Below, one piece after another: positions 37,662 to 48,827 of a DNA stretch of 64,000 nucleotides. The stretch spans positions 1,116,001 to 1,180,000 of the forward strand of contig NZ_JAANZA010000001.1 of NCBI RefSeq assembly GCF_012274275.1, given 5' to 3'. Every line of letters begins with the position of its first letter. Position 1 is the first letter of the stretch. The position numbers and the translations under genes are program-made. The stretch is from Cryobacterium sp. BB307. GTDB lineage: Bacteria; Actinomycetota; Actinomycetes; Actinomycetales; Microbacteriaceae. The notes beneath the pieces were generated by a model that was given only the letters and a program-made list of their open reading frames with translations, had not been told where the DNA came from and made no database searches.

Positions 37662-39220
37662 GTTCACTCATCCCGCTCGTCGTCCTGCTGCCGCTGCTCG
37701 GCGCCGCGGCGGCGCTGACCCTCGCCCGCTACCCGCGCGCGCAGGTGACCATCGCGAGTGCTGTGCTCGGTGTCGTGCTCGTCATCGGCGGGCTTCTGCT
37801 CTGGTACGTGGATGCCTACGGCGCAATCGCGGTCGCGGTCGGCGGCTGGCCCGCGCCGTGGGGCATCACCCTCGTGGTCGACCGTCTCGCCGCGTTGCTG
37901 CTCGTCATCTCCGCCGCGGTGCTGCTCTCGGTGCTCATCTTCTCGGTCGGCCAGGGCCTGGCCGACGGAGACGACGAGACGCCGGTGTCGATCTACTACC
38001 CGACCTACCTGATTCTGGCGACCGGCGTCTTCAACGCGTTCATCGCCGGCGACCTGTTCAACCTGTACGTAAGTTTCGAGATCCTGCTCGTGGCGAGCTA
38101 CGTGCTGATCACCCTCGGCGGGACCGAGCAGCGCATCCGCTCCGGAGTCACCTACATCGTGGTCAGCCTGGTGTCGTCGATCATCTTCCTGGCGGCGATC
38201 GCTTTCATCTACGCGTCAGCCGGAACGGTGAACATCGCACAACTCGCCGTGCGGCTGGCCGAACTGCCCGAGGATGTGCAGCTCATCCTGCACGTGATGC
38301 TGATCGTCGCGTTCGGCATCAAGGCAGCCATCTTCCCGCTGTCGTTCTGGCTGCCGGACTCCTACCCGACCGCCCCGGCTCCGGTCACGGCGGTCTTCGC
38401 CGGCTTGCTGACCAAGGTCGGCGTCTACGCGATCATGCGCACCGAGATGATCATCTTCCCCGGCGATGACCTTCAGGTGCCGCTCATGATCGCCGCAGGG
38501 CTGACGATGATCATCGGCATCATCGGCGCGGTCGCCCAGTCCGACATCAAGCGACTGCTGTCCTTCACGCTCGTGAGCCACATCGGCTACATGGTGTTCG
38601 GGATCGCGCTAAACACCGCTGAAGGCCTGGGAGCTTCGACCTACTACGTCGTGCACCACATCACGGTGCAGACCACACTGTTCCTCGCCGTAGGACTCGT
38701 CGAACGCGTCGCGGGCACCACCTCGATCAACCGGATCGGGGGTCTGCTGAAGGCAAGCCCGGTCATCGCGGTGCTGTTCTTCATCCCGATGCTCAGCCTC
38801 GGCGGCATCCCGCCCTTCTCCGGCTTCCTCGGCAAGCTGGCCCTGTTCGACGCCGGCGCGAAGGACGGCTCCGTGCTCGCGTGGCTGCTCATCGGCGCCG
38901 GAGCGCTGGTCTCGCTGCTCACGCTCTACGCCCTCGCGCGCGCCTGGAACATGGCGTTCTGGCGGGACGCCGAGGAGGTCGTCGACTACGAGCATCCGCT
39001 GCCCGTCTCCGACGCCGACCGCCGCAACGACTCCGGCCAGGTGGCGACGGCACGTGTCGTGCCCCGCATCATGGTGGCGGCGACCGGCGGCATGGTTGCC
39101 ATCAGTGTCGCCCTGACGCTGTTCGCCGGGCCGCTGTTCGACGTCAGCGAGCGCGCCGGCAAGAACATCGACGGCCCCGGCTACTACGTCACCACCGTGT
39201 TCGAGGGGGTGTCGGAGTGA
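37658..39220 (+). CDS. mnhD: Na+/H+ antiporter subunit D
   Basis: A 520-residue, about 14-helix homologue of NuoN/NuoM (YPTYLILATGVFNAFIAGDLFNLYVSFEILLVASYVL, FPLSFWLPDSYPTAPAPVTAVFAGLLTKVGVYA). Forms the second ion-pumping-like subunit of the Mrp complex. The GTG at 37658 overlaps the mnhC stop by four bases. Confidence 0.95.
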   Translation: MSSLIPLVVLLPLLGAAAALTLARYPRAQVTIASAVLGVVLVIGGLLLWYVDAYGAIAVAVGGWPAPWGITLVVDRLAALLLVISAAVLLSVLIFSVGQGLADGDDETPVSIYYPTYLILATGVFNAFIAGDLFNLYVSFEILLVASYVLITLGGTEQRIRSGVTYIVVSLVSSIIFLAAIAFIYASAGTVNIAQLAVRLAELPEDVQLILHVMLIVAFGIKAAIFPLSFWLPDSYPTAPAPVTAVFAGLLTKVGVYAIMRTEMIIFPGDDLQVPLMIAAGLTMIIGIIGAVAQSDIKRLLSFTLVSHIGYMVFGIALNTAEGLGASTYYVVHHITVQTTLFLAVGLVERVAGTTSINRIGGLLKASPVIAVLFFIPMLSLGGIPPFSGFLGKLALFDAGAKDGSVLAWLLIGAGALVSLLTLYALARAWNMAFWRDAEEVVDYEHPLPVSDADRRNDSGQVATARVVPRIMVAATGGMVAISVALTLFAGPLFDVSERAGKNIDGPGYYVTTVFEGVSE

Positions 39221-39780
39221 ACGCGCAGGTGACACGGCGTGAGCTGCGGCGCCGATTCATCCGGCAACTGCCGCTGCTTGTCGGCCTGGTCGTGCTGTGG
39301 ATGGTGCTGTGGGGAAACCTGTCCTGGTTGAACCTGATCACCGGCATCCTCGTCGCGGTGGTGGTGACCCGCGTGTTCTACCTGCCGCCGGTCGACCTGT
39401 CGGGCCGCTTCAACCCGTGGCATGGGCTGGTGTTCCTGGCAACCTTTATCGGAGACGTCATCGTCGCGTCGTTCCAGGTCGCCTTCCTGGCGCTGAGACC
39501 AGGCAGGATCCCCACCTCGTCGGTCATCGGCGTGAACCTGCACACGCGGTCCGACCTGATCATGACGCTGGTGGCCATCGCGTTGTCCCTCGTACCCGGA
39601 TCGCTCGTGGTCGAGGCCGACCGGGAGAGTTCCATCCTGTACTTCCACACCTTCCCGACCGCCTCAGGCCGCGATGTCGAGAAGATGCGGCGCAAGGTGC
39701 TGCTGGTGGAGTCCCGCATCGTGCGCACGCTCGGCTCCAAGGACGACCTGCGCCGCATCGCCGAGGAGGCGCGCCGATGA
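39217..39780 (+). CDS. mnhE: Na+/H+ antiporter subunit E
   Basis: A 187-residue MnhE protein: helices near 20-35 and 38-60, then FNPWHGLVFLATFIGDVIVASFQVAFLAL, LALSLVPGSLVVEAD and FHTFPTA. The GTG at 39217 overlaps the mnhD stop (GTGA) and fixes the start. Confidence 0.94.
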   Translation: MNAQVTRRELRRRFIRQLPLLVGLVVLWMVLWGNLSWLNLITGILVAVVVTRVFYLPPVDLSGRFNPWHGLVFLATFIGDVIVASFQVAFLALRPGRIPTSSVIGVNLHTRSDLIMTLVAIALSLVPGSLVVEADRESSILYFHTFPTASGRDVEKMRRKVLLVESRIVRTLGSKDDLRRIAEEARR

Positions 39781-40040
39781 GCGACTGGGTGTTCTGGACC
39801 GTCGGGGTGCTGTTCTTCGCCGCCGCGTTGCTGGCTCTGTACCGGATCGCGCGCGGGCCGAAACTGCTCGACCGGATGATCGCATCCGACATGCTGCTGA
39901 CCACGCTCATCTGCATCCTCGGCGCCGAAATGGTCTACAACTCGCACACCCGCACGCTGCCGCTCATGCTCGTGCTCGCCGCCACGGCGATCCTCGGTGC
40001 GGTCGTCGTCGCACGCTACGTCTCGCGAAGGGGGCAGTGA
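39777..40040 (+). CDS. mnhF: Na+/H+ antiporter subunit F
   Basis: An 87-residue, three-helix protein (WTVGVLFFAAALLALYRIARGPKLLDRMIASD is the family hallmark). ATG overlaps the mnhE stop by four bases (ATGA). Confidence 0.94.
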   Translation: MSDWVFWTVGVLFFAAALLALYRIARGPKLLDRMIASDMLLTTLICILGAEMVYNSHTRTLPLMLVLAATAILGAVVVARYVSRRGQ

Positions 40041-40041
40041 C

Positions 40042-40416
40042 ATGCTCGACATCGTGATCGACGTGCTGACCGCGGTCTTCCTGATCGTCGGGGCGTTCCT
40101 GTCGTTCGCCGCGGGGGTCGGCCTCATCCGATTCTCGGATGCGATAGCGCGGATGCACGCGACGACCAAGCCGCAGATCCTCGGGCTGATGGTGATCCTC
40201 GCCGCGATCGGCCTGCAGAGCCCGAACTGGTCGACGATCCTGCTGCTCATCCCGATCCTCGTCTTCCAGATGCTGACCGCGCCGATCGCCGCGCACATGG
40301 TGGGCCGTGCGGGCTACCGCACCGGTGTGATGGCCGAGGACAGCCTGCTCATCGACGAGCTCGCCGGGGCCATCGAGCGGGCGCAGCAGGAAAGCGGCGG
40401 TGCGGGGACGACTTAG
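40042..40416 (+). CDS. mnhG: Na+/H+ antiporter subunit G
   Basis: A 124-residue protein with three helices and the MnhG signature [31 protein letters not shown] lies upstream of ATG 40042. It closes the Mrp operon; its stop codon is part of the TAGACT hexamer that probably starts ilvD transcription. Confidence 0.94.
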   Translation: MLDIVIDVLTAVFLIVGAFLSFAAGVGLIRFSDAIARMHATTKPQILGLMVILAAIGLQSPNWSTILLLIPILVFQMLTAPIAAHMVGRAGYRTGVMAEDSLLIDELAGAIERAQQESGGAGTT

Positions 40417-40426
40417 ACTCGATCCC

Positions 40427-42121
40427 ATGTCCGAGCCTGATCTGAAGCCCCGATCCCGTGTCGTCACCGACGGAATTGAAGCCCTCACCTCCCGCGGCAT
40501 GCTCCGCGCCGTCGGCATGGGTGACGCCGACTGGGATAAGCCTCAGATCGGCATCGCCAGCTCGTGGAACGAGATCACGCCCTGCAACCTGAGCCTCGAC
40601 CGGCTCGCCCAGGGGGCGAAGGAGGGCGTGCACGGCGGCGGCGGCTACCCGCTGCAGTTCGGCACCATCTCCGTCTCCGACGGCATCTCGATGGGGCACG
40701 AGGGCATGCATTTCTCGCTCGTCAGCCGCGAGGTCATCGCCGACTCGGTCGAGACCGTCATGATGGCCGAGCGGCTCGATGGTTCCGTGCTGCTGGCCGG
40801 ATGCGACAAGTCGCTGCCCGGGATGCTGATGGCGGCCGCCCGGCTGGACCTCGCATCCGTCTTCCTCTACGCAGGCTCGATCGCCCCCGGGTGGGTGAAA
40901 CTCTCCGACGGCACCGAGAAGGACGTCACGATCATCGACTCGTTCGAGGCAGTCGGCGCGGTCAAGGCCGGCACCATGTCGGAACTGGACGCGCACCGCA
41001 TCGAGTGCGCGATCGCGCCGGGTGAGGGCGCCTGCGGTGGCATGTACACCGCCAACACCATGGCGAGCGTGGCCGAAGCCCTTGGCATGAGCCTCCCCGG
41101 CTCTGCCGCCCCGCCGGCAGCCGACCGCCGCCGTGACTACTTCGCCCACCGCAGCGGCGAAGCCGTCGTGAACCTGCTGCGCCTCGGGATCACCGCCCGC
41201 GACATCCTGACCAGGAAGGCGTTCGAGAATGCGATCGCCGTCGCCATGGCGTTCGGCGGCTCGACCAACGTCGTGCTGCACCTGCTGGCCATCGCGAAGG
41301 AAGCCGATGTCGAACTCACCCTCGACGACTTCAACCGGATCGGCGACAAGGTGCCGCACATCGGCGACCTGAAGCCGTTCGGCAAGTACGTGATGAACGA
41401 CGTCGACCGGCACGGGGGAGTGCCCGTCGTGATGAAGGCGCTGCTGGACGCCGGCCTGCTGCACGGTGACGCGCTCACCGTGACCGGCAAGACCGTCGCC
41501 GAGAACCTCGCCGAACTGGATCCGCAGCCGCTTGACGGTGAGGTGCTGCGCACGCTCGACAACCCGATCCACGCGACCGGCGGGCTCACCATCCTGCGCG
41601 GCTCGCTCGCCCCCGACGGTGCCGTGGTCAAGACGGCCGGCTTCGACGCCGAGGTGTTCGAGGGGCCGGCGCGCGTGTTCGAGCGCGAGCGCGCGGCCAT
41701 GGACGCCCTGACAGAGGGCGCCATCAACAAGGGCGACGTGATCGTCATCCGGTACGAAGGGCCGAAGGGCGGGCCAGGGATGCGCGAGATGCTGGCGATC
41801 ACCGCCGCCATCAAGGGCGCGGGGCTCGGAAAAGATGTATTACTGTTGACGGACGGCAGATTCTCAGGCGGCACAACCGGCCTGTGCATCGGCCACATAG
41901 CTCCCGAAGCGGTGGACGCAGGTCCGATCGCGTTCGTGCGCGATGGTGATCTGATTCGGGTCGATATCGCAGGCCGCTCACTTGACTTACTTGTCGACGA
42001 GAGCGAGCTGGAAGCCCGCCGCCGAGGCTGGGCTCCGCTTCCCCCGCGCTATACCCGTGGCGTTCTCGCAAAATACTCGAAGCTCGTGCACTCCGCTGCG
42101 GAGGGCGCGACCACCGGGTGA
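40427..42121 (+). CDS. ilvD: Dihydroxy-acid dehydratase
   Basis: A 564-residue enzyme of valine, isoleucine and pantothenate biosynthesis. Cluster-binding motifs are [26 protein letters not shown] and [14 protein letters not shown]; late [18 protein letters not shown]. The cysteine pattern fits an iron-sulfur dehydratase. TAGACT (40414-40419) seven bases before the ATG predicts a leaderless transcript separate from the Mrp operon. Confidence 0.97.
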   Translation: MSEPDLKPRSRVVTDGIEALTSRGMLRAVGMGDADWDKPQIGIASSWNEITPCNLSLDRLAQGAKEGVHGGGGYPLQFGTISVSDGISMGHEGMHFSLVSREVIADSVETVMMAERLDGSVLLAGCDKSLPGMLMAAARLDLASVFLYAGSIAPGWVKLSDGTEKDVTIIDSFEAVGAVKAGTMSELDAHRIECAIAPGEGACGGMYTANTMASVAEALGMSLPGSAAPPAADRRRDYFAHRSGEAVVNLLRLGITARDILTRKAFENAIAVAMAFGGSTNVVLHLLAIAKEADVELTLDDFNRIGDKVPHIGDLKPFGKYVMNDVDRHGGVPVVMKALLDAGLLHGDALTVTGKTVAENLAELDPQPLDGEVLRTLDNPIHATGGLTILRGSLAPDGAVVKTAGFDAEVFEGPARVFERERAAMDALTEGAINKGDVIVIRYEGPKGGPGMREMLAITAAIKGAGLGKDVLLLTDGRFSGGTTGLCIGHIAPEAVDAGPIAFVRDGDLIRVDIAGRSLDLLVDESELEARRRGWAPLPPRYTRGVLAKYSKLVHSAAEGATTG

Positions 42122-42158
42122 GCACCCCAATCCTCGACTGAAGGAAACCCAGAAAACC

Positions 42159-43964
42159 ATGCCCGCGGAATCTATCCCCGTGCCGACTCCCTCGACGACG
42201 CATCCACGCTCCAGTGAGCCGGAAATCCTCACCGGCTCCGGGGCCGTGCTGCGCTCGCTCGAGAAGCTCGGCATCACCGACGTCTTCGGACTGCCCGGCG
42301 GCGCCATCATGCCGTTCTACGACGAGCTCATGTCGTCGACCACCATCCGTCACATCCTTGTGCGCCACGAACAGGGCGCCGGCCACGCGGCCGAGGGCTA
42401 CGCGTCGTCCACCGGCAAGGTAGGCGTCGCGATCGCGACCTCCGGCCCCGGCGCGACCAACCTGGTGACGGCGATCGCGGATGCGCACATGGACTCCGTC
42501 CCGCTGCTCGCGATCACCGGTCAGGTGTTCTCGACCGTAATGGGCACCGATGCGTTCCAGGAAGTCGACATCGTCGGCATCACCATGCCGATCACCAAGC
42601 ACTCGTTCCTGGTGCGCCGGCCGGAGGACGTTCCGGCCGTGCTGCAGGCCGCGCACCACATCGCGACGACCGGCCGGCCGGGCCCTGTGCTCGTTGACAT
42701 CACCAAGGACGCGCAGCAGAACTCGGCACCGTTCATCTGGCCGACCGAGGTCGAGCTGCCCGGCTACCGTCCGGTGACCAAGGCGCACGGCAAGCAGGTG
42801 CAGGCAGCCGCCCGGATGCTCGCCGAGGCGAAGCGGCCCGTCCTCTACGTCGGTGGCGGCGTCATCCGGGGCCGGGCCTCGGACGAGCTGCTCGCATTCG
42901 CCAATGCCAGCGGCGCGCCCGTCGTGACGACGCTGATGGCGCGCGGGGCGTTCCCCGACTCGCACAAGCAGCACCTGGGCATGCCCGGCATGCACGGCAC
43001 CGTGCCTTCGGTGCTTGCGCTGCAGGAATCCGACCTGATCATCTCGCTCGGCGCCCGCTTCGACGACCGGGTGACCGGCAAGCCGAGCGAGTTCGCGCCG
43101 AACGCCAAGGTGGTTCACGTCGACATCGACCCGGCCGAAATCTCCAAGATCCGCGTCGCCGATGTGCCGATCGTTGGTGACGTGAAGGACGTTCTCACCG
43201 ACCTCGCTGCCGCGTACAACGAGGTAATCAAGAAGGTGCAGCCGGACTTCACCGACTGGTGGGCACGCATCGAAGAGCTCCGGAAGAGCTTCCCGCTCGG
43301 CTACGACGACCCGGCCGACGGCTTGCTCGCTCCGCAGTACGTGATCGAGCGGATCGGTGAGCTCACCGGACCGGAGGCGATCTACGCCGCGGGCGTCGGC
43401 CAGCACCAGATGTGGGCTGCCCAGTTCATCAAGTACGAGCGTCCCAACGCATGGCTGAACTCCGGCGGTGCCGGCACCATGGGCTACGGCGTGCCTGCAG
43501 CGATGGGCGCCAAGGTTGCCAACCCCGAGCGCACCGTGTGGGCGATCGACGGCGACGGATGCTTCCAGATGACCAACCAGGAGCTCGCGACCGCGACGAT
43601 CAACAACATCCCGATCAAAGTCGCCGTGATCAACAACTCGTCGCTCGGCATGGTTCGACAGTGGCAGACGCTGTTCTACAACGGGCGCCACTCGTTCACC
43701 GACCTGAACACCGGCCACGAGACCGTCATGGTGCCCGACTTCGTGAAGCTCGCGGAGGCGTACGGCGCCCTCGGCATCCGGGTCACGAAGAAGGAGGAGG
43801 TCGATGCGGCGATCAAGCTCGCGAACGAGACCAACGACCGTCCGGTCGTCATCGACTTCATCGTGAGCGCCGACGCGATGGTGTGGCCGATGGTGCCGCA
43901 GGGAGTCGGCAACTCGAACGTGCAATACGCGCGCGACAAGGCGCCGGAATGGGAGGACGAGTAA
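42159..43964 (+). CDS. ilvB: Acetolactate synthase large subunit
   Basis: A 601-residue thiamine diphosphate enzyme: catalytic glutamate in [17 protein letters not shown]/quinone-binding middle domain, and ThDP motif [29 protein letters not shown]. First common step of branched-chain amino acid synthesis. AAGGAAA precedes ATG 42159. Forms the holoenzyme with IlvN, whose start overlaps the stop. No leader peptide or attenuator is visible in the 37 bases after ilvD. Confidence 0.97.
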   Translation: MPAESIPVPTPSTTHPRSSEPEILTGSGAVLRSLEKLGITDVFGLPGGAIMPFYDELMSSTTIRHILVRHEQGAGHAAEGYASSTGKVGVAIATSGPGATNLVTAIADAHMDSVPLLAITGQVFSTVMGTDAFQEVDIVGITMPITKHSFLVRRPEDVPAVLQAAHHIATTGRPGPVLVDITKDAQQNSAPFIWPTEVELPGYRPVTKAHGKQVQAAARMLAEAKRPVLYVGGGVIRGRASDELLAFANASGAPVVTTLMARGAFPDSHKQHLGMPGMHGTVPSVLALQESDLIISLGARFDDRVTGKPSEFAPNAKVVHVDIDPAEISKIRVADVPIVGDVKDVLTDLAAAYNEVIKKVQPDFTDWWARIEELRKSFPLGYDDPADGLLAPQYVIERIGELTGPEAIYAAGVGQHQMWAAQFIKYERPNAWLNSGGAGTMGYGVPAAMGAKVANPERTVWAIDGDGCFQMTNQELATATINNIPIKVAVINNSSLGMVRQWQTLFYNGRHSFTDLNTGHETVMVPDFVKLAEAYGALGIRVTKKEEVDAAIKLANETNDRPVVIDFIVSADAMVWPMVPQGVGNSNVQYARDKAPEWEDE

Positions 43965-44470
43965 TGAGCCACGTACTGTCACTGCTCGTCGAGGACAAAC
44001 CGGGTCTGCTCACGCGTGTCGCCGGGCTGTTCGCCCGACGCGGCTTCAACATCGAGAGCCTCGCGGTGGGCAAGAGCGAGATCCCGGGCCTGTCCCGGAT
44101 CACCGTCGTCGTCGACGTCGAGGAACTGCCGCTCGAGCAGGTCACCAAGCAGCTGAACAAGCTGGTCAACGTGATCAAGGTCGTCGAGCTGGACCCGACG
44201 CAGACGGTCGAGCGCGAGCACATGCTCATCAAGGTGAAGGTCGACAACTCGACTCGCAGCGCGATCCTCGAGGCGACCAACCTGTTCCGCGCCCGCATCG
44301 TCGATGTGGCGACGGATGCGCTGGTGATCGAGGTCACCGGCGACACCGCCAAGGTGCAGGCGCTGCTGCGCGTGCTCGAGCCGCACGGCATCAAGGAGAT
44401 CGCCCAGTCCGGGCTGCTCGCCATCGGCCGTGGGCCGAAGAGCATCACCGACCGCGTCTTCAAGAATTGA
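43964..44470 (+). CDS. ilvN: Acetolactate synthase regulatory (small) subunit
   Basis: A 168-residue protein with an N-terminal ACT domain (HVLSLLVEDKPGLLTRVAGLFARRGFNIESLAVG) that binds valine for feedback control, and a C-terminal ALS_ss_C domain. ATG overlaps the ilvB stop (TAATG). Confidence 0.97.
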   Translation: MSHVLSLLVEDKPGLLTRVAGLFARRGFNIESLAVGKSEIPGLSRITVVVDVEELPLEQVTKQLNKLVNVIKVVELDPTQTVEREHMLIKVKVDNSTRSAILEATNLFRARIVDVATDALVIEVTGDTAKVQALLRVLEPHGIKEIAQSGLLAIGRGPKSITDRVFKN

Positions 44471-45553
<1,083 letters not shown>

Positions 45554-45563
45554 TCATCATTCC

Positions 45564-45670
45564 CGCTGGTTGAGGGGTCGCGAAGCGACCGTCTCGAAAC
45601 CCGTCCGCACAAGAACTTCCGTGTGTGGCTGATTTCGAGACGATCGACTTCGTCGATCCCTCAACCAGCG
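45564..45670. repeat. 107-bp palindromic REP-like element
   Basis: Outer arms CGCTGGTTGAGGG and CCCTCAACCAGCG are perfect inverses. Each side also holds a smaller hairpin: GGTCGC-GAA-GCGACC on the left and GATCGAC-TTC-GTCGATC on the right, with GTCTCGAAA/TTTCGAGAC between. Such CTGGTTGAG-type repeats are scattered in many actinobacterial genomes. It sits 11 bases after ilvC and may also stop transcription. Confidence 0.75.
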
Positions 45671-45706
45671 GTAATGCGAGCAGCGGGCGCGGCTAGAGTT
45701 GCTCGG

Positions 45707-46087
45707 GTGGCCGTGGATCCTGACGACGAAGCCCTCAGCTGGGGTGACGAGTCCGATCCCAGCCACGCCGCTGCGCCAAGCGCGGACGCAGTCGAGGCCG
45801 ATGGCACCGCATCCGGCTCGCTCGCGCTCGTCGCTTACGGCATCTTCGCCGGCCTTTACCTGCTGTATACGATCGGCTGGGTGCTGGCATCCATCCGCAA
45901 CCCGATCCCCGTCGGCGGGATCCTCCCGGTGATCTTGTACCAATTCGGCGAGTTCCTGGCGATCGTCTCCCCGGCACTCTGGGCGGCATCCGTTGCCGTC
46001 TTCACACGCCACAAGCGGCCCGCAACCCGCGTGGTGTGGTTGCTGATTGGCGCGCTCGTCCTCATCCCATGGCCGTTCATCGCATGA
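45707..46087 (+). CDS. Hypothetical membrane protein
   Basis: A 126-residue protein: an acidic, low-complexity start (DPDDEALSWGDESDPSHAAAPSADAVEADG) and three hydrophobic segments (LALVAYGIFAGLYLLYTIGWVL; about 75-95; VVWLLIGALVLIPWPFIA). No family recognised. TAGAGT (45694-45699) seven bases before GTG 45707 supports the start and a leaderless mRNA. Coupled to the following gene by an ATGA overlap. Confidence 0.68.
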   Translation: MAVDPDDEALSWGDESDPSHAAAPSADAVEADGTASGSLALVAYGIFAGLYLLYTIGWVLASIRNPIPVGGILPVILYQFGEFLAIVSPALWAASVAVFTRHKRPATRVVWLLIGALVLIPWPFIA

Positions 46088-46452
46088 CCGAGACGATACG
46101 AACTCCGGATGCCGCACCCGACCGTGTCGATTGGGCGCGCGTCGCGATCGCGGCGGCCTTCGCGCTGCTGTTCGCGTACGACCTGTTCGAGGCGATCTCC
46201 GACGCGATCGGCGTCGTCACGAGCATCAACCAGATCAACGAGCTCGCGGCCGAGGCTGACGTGGCACCACTCGGCATCCCGTGGGCGGCGATCGTGGTGA
46301 ACCTGGTTCTGCCGGTCATGCTCTATGTCGTCGGCGTCATCGTCGGCTTCAAGCGGGGTCGACTGCCGCTGGTCCTCTCCTTGGCTACCGCCCTTGCCGT
46401 GGTCGCGGCGGTCACCCTCAGCGTCAACGTGCTCGCCGGCTATCTCACCTAG
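46084..46452 (+). CDS. Hypothetical membrane protein
   Basis: A 122-residue protein with three helices (VAIAAAFALLFAYDLFEAI, AAIVVNLVLPVMLYVVGVIVGF, LSLATALAVVAAVTLSVNVL). The ATG overlaps the preceding stop, so both proteins are probably made together and may form one small membrane complex. Family not recognised. Confidence 0.68.
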   Translation: MTETIRTPDAAPDRVDWARVAIAAAFALLFAYDLFEAISDAIGVVTSINQINELAAEADVAPLGIPWAAIVVNLVLPVMLYVVGVIVGFKRGRLPLVLSLATALAVVAAVTLSVNVLAGYLT

Positions 46453-46557
46453 CGACGCGTAACCAGCGGCGAGCGCGGAACGGCCTGCATTACAGTTATC
46501 CTGTCGCGCCCGTGTGCGCCGCGGCGTTCCCCCTCTTATCTGGCGAAGGATGCTTTC

Positions 46558-48147
46558 GTGGCGAAACCGATCGTGCTGATCGCAGAAGAACTCTCACCCG
46601 CTACTGTCGACGCCCTCGGGCCCGACTTCGACGTGCGCAACGTCGACGGCACCGACCGGGCAGCGCTCCTCGAAGCGCTTCCAGATGCGAGCGCCATCCT
46701 CATCAGGTCGGCGACCAAGGTCGACGCCGAGGCGATCGCAGCGGGACGCAAGCTGAAGGTCATCGCCCGCGCGGGCGTTGGGCTCGACAACGTCGACGTC
46801 AAGACGGCGACCGAGGCGGGGGTCATGGTCGTCAACGCGCCGACCTCCAACATCGTGTCCGCGGCCGAGCTCGCGATCGGCCACCTGCTGAGCCTTGCCC
46901 GGCACATCCCGGACGCCAACGCCTCGCTCAAGGCGGGGGAGTGGAAGCGCTCCAAGTACACCGGCACTGAGCTGTACGAGAAAACCATCGGAATCGTCGG
47001 GCTCGGCCGCATCGGCACGCTCGTCGCGCAGCGCCTCGCCGCGTTCGACACGACCGTCGTCGCCTACGACCCGTACGTGACGCCGACGCGCGCGCAGCAG
47101 CTGGGCGTTCAGCTGTTGAGCCTTGACGAGCTCATGCAGCAGGCCGACTTCATCACCGTGCACATCCCGCGCACGCCCGAGACGACCGGCCTCATCGGAC
47201 GCGAGCAGTTCGCCAAAGCCAAGCCGAACCTTCGCATCGTCAACGCCAGCCGTGGCGGCATCGTCGACGAGCACGCACTGTACGAGGCGCTCCGCGACGG
47301 CCGCATCGCAGGCGCCGGTCTCGACGTTTTCGTCACCGAGCCTCCCACCGACTCACCGCTACTCGAACTGGACAACATCATCCTCACGCCGCACCTGGGC
47401 GCGTCCACCGACGAGGCCCAGGAGAAGGCGGGCGTGTCGGTGGCCCGCTCGGTGAGGCTTGCCCTCGATGGTGAGCTGGTCCCGGATGCCGTGAACGTCG
47501 CCGGCGGTGTCATCGACCCGACCGTTCGTCCGGGCATCCCGCTGATGGAGAAGCTGGGGCAGGTGTTCGCCGGACTGGCTCAGCGTCCGGTCACCAGCAT
47601 CGACGTCGAGATTCGCGGCGAGATCGTAGACTTCGACGTCAGCGTGCTGAAGCTTGCCGCGCTCAAGGGCTACTTCACGAACATCGTGAGCGAGGCCGTG
47701 TCCTACGTGAACGCGCCGCTGCTCGCCGAGCAGCGGGGCATCCCGGTGCGCCTGATCACCGACGCCGAGAGCGAGGAGTACCGCAACCTGCTGACCATCC
47801 GCGGCGGCCTCGCCGACGGCACCGAGGTATCGGTGTCCGGCACCCTGATCGGCACCAAGCAGTCGCAGAAGATCGTTGCGGTGAACGGCTACGACGTCGA
47901 GGTGCCGCTCGACGAGCACCTGATCGTTATGCTCTACACCGACCGGCCGGGCATCGTCGCGATCTTCGGCAAGGAGTTCGGCGATGCCCAGATCAACATC
48001 GCGGGCCTCCAGATAAGTCGCCGGGAGGCCGGCGGCCAGGCGCTGTCGGTGCTCACCGTCGACTCACCGGTCTCGGAAGAACTCATCGAGACGGTGCGGC
48101 AGGCGATCGACGCCGACTACATTCGTCAGATTGACGTAGTCGCCTGA
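46558..48147 (+). CDS. serA: D-3-phosphoglycerate dehydrogenase
   Basis: A 529-residue long-form enzyme: catalytic and nucleotide-binding domains with TIGIVGLGRIGTLVAQRLAA, NASRGGIVDE and TPHLGASTDEAQ, an intervening ASB domain and a C-terminal ACT domain (IVMLYTDRPGIVAIFGKEF) for serine feedback. Commits 3-phosphoglycerate to serine. GAAGGA lies seven bases before the GTG start. Confidence 0.96.
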   Translation: MAKPIVLIAEELSPATVDALGPDFDVRNVDGTDRAALLEALPDASAILIRSATKVDAEAIAAGRKLKVIARAGVGLDNVDVKTATEAGVMVVNAPTSNIVSAAELAIGHLLSLARHIPDANASLKAGEWKRSKYTGTELYEKTIGIVGLGRIGTLVAQRLAAFDTTVVAYDPYVTPTRAQQLGVQLLSLDELMQQADFITVHIPRTPETTGLIGREQFAKAKPNLRIVNASRGGIVDEHALYEALRDGRIAGAGLDVFVTEPPTDSPLLELDNIILTPHLGASTDEAQEKAGVSVARSVRLALDGELVPDAVNVAGGVIDPTVRPGIPLMEKLGQVFAGLAQRPVTSIDVEIRGEIVDFDVSVLKLAALKGYFTNIVSEAVSYVNAPLLAEQRGIPVRLITDAESEEYRNLLTIRGGLADGTEVSVSGTLIGTKQSQKIVAVNGYDVEVPLDEHLIVMLYTDRPGIVAIFGKEFGDAQINIAGLQISRREAGGQALSVLTVDSPVSEELIETVRQAIDADYIRQIDVVA

Positions 48148-48160
48148 CGAGAGGTTGCGA

Positions 48161-48757
48161 ATGAGGCGGTCGGAGCCAGCGTTGGTTCCAGCCATCGCAG
48201 GAGTAGTCGGCGCAGTGGTGATGGCGGCGCACGCCGTGCTCCTCGCGTTGCGCCCTGAAGGGTGCGTCGGTCAGGCGTGCAGCGGCGGCGCGGCCCACCG
48301 CCCATCCGAGGACATCTCGTGGCTGTTCCTCATTGCGGTAGCGCTGCTTGCGGTCGCGGTCGCAGGCCACCGCACGCTGCCGCGTTGGGGCAGGATCGCG
48401 ACAGCGACGACCCTGGCGATCGGGGCCCTGCTGCTTGCGGTCGGTATCGCCATAAACCGCGGATCAAGTTACGGCAACCCGTTGTGGTGGCTGGTCGACT
48501 CCGACACTCTGGGACGCTTCGTCCCGCTGCTTGCGACGGGCATCGCGGGCTTCGCGGTGCTGCGCTCCCCGGTGCTCCGCGCGTGGCTTGGTTCCCTGCT
48601 GCTCGCGGCCTTCGTGATCGGGCTGCCGTTCAACATCCAGGATTGGCGCGTGCTGTTGAACCTGCCGATGTCCGCGGCGTGGGCCGTGTTGTTCGCCATC
48701 GCCCTCGCATCCGCTCGCCGTGGAGCCCACGAACTGGCACCCGCTGCCGCATCCTGA
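48161..48757 (+). CDS. Hypothetical membrane protein
   Basis: A 198-residue protein with about six helices and a cysteine pair in PEGCVGQACSGG between helices 1 and 2, likely outside the membrane. No family recognised. It follows serA by 13 bases and may share its transcript; GAGAGG precedes ATG 48161. A strong terminator follows. Confidence 0.65.
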   Translation: MRRSEPALVPAIAGVVGAVVMAAHAVLLALRPEGCVGQACSGGAAHRPSEDISWLFLIAVALLAVAVAGHRTLPRWGRIATATTLAIGALLLAVGIAINRGSSYGNPLWWLVDSDTLGRFVPLLATGIAGFAVLRSPVLRAWLGSLLLAAFVIGLPFNIQDWRVLLNLPMSAAWAVLFAIALASARRGAHELAPAAAS

Positions 48758-48777
48758 GACCGCACTTAGACAGAGAA

Positions 48778-48812
48778 CTGCCCCGCGGTGCAACCGATGC
48801 TCCGCGGGGCAG
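48778..48812. terminator. Strong hairpin terminator, probably bidirectional
   Basis: CTGCCCCGCGG and CCGCGGGGCAG are perfect 11-base arms around a 13-base loop, between the ends of two convergent genes. Only a weak T-run is present. Confidence 0.8.
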
Positions 48813-48827
48813 CCTGCCTAGACGTCG

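Noticed and set aside
42122-42158. Attenuator or leader peptide for ilvB
   Set aside because: The 37-base gap after ilvD holds only a Shine-Dalgarno; no Leu/Val/Ile-rich leader frame and no terminator.
41811-43982. 723-codon open frame on the minus strand across ilvD and ilvB
   Set aside because: It is the antisense shadow of two highly conserved genes; the high GC at third positions removes stop codons. Its translation is Arg/His/Val-rich with no recognisable motif.
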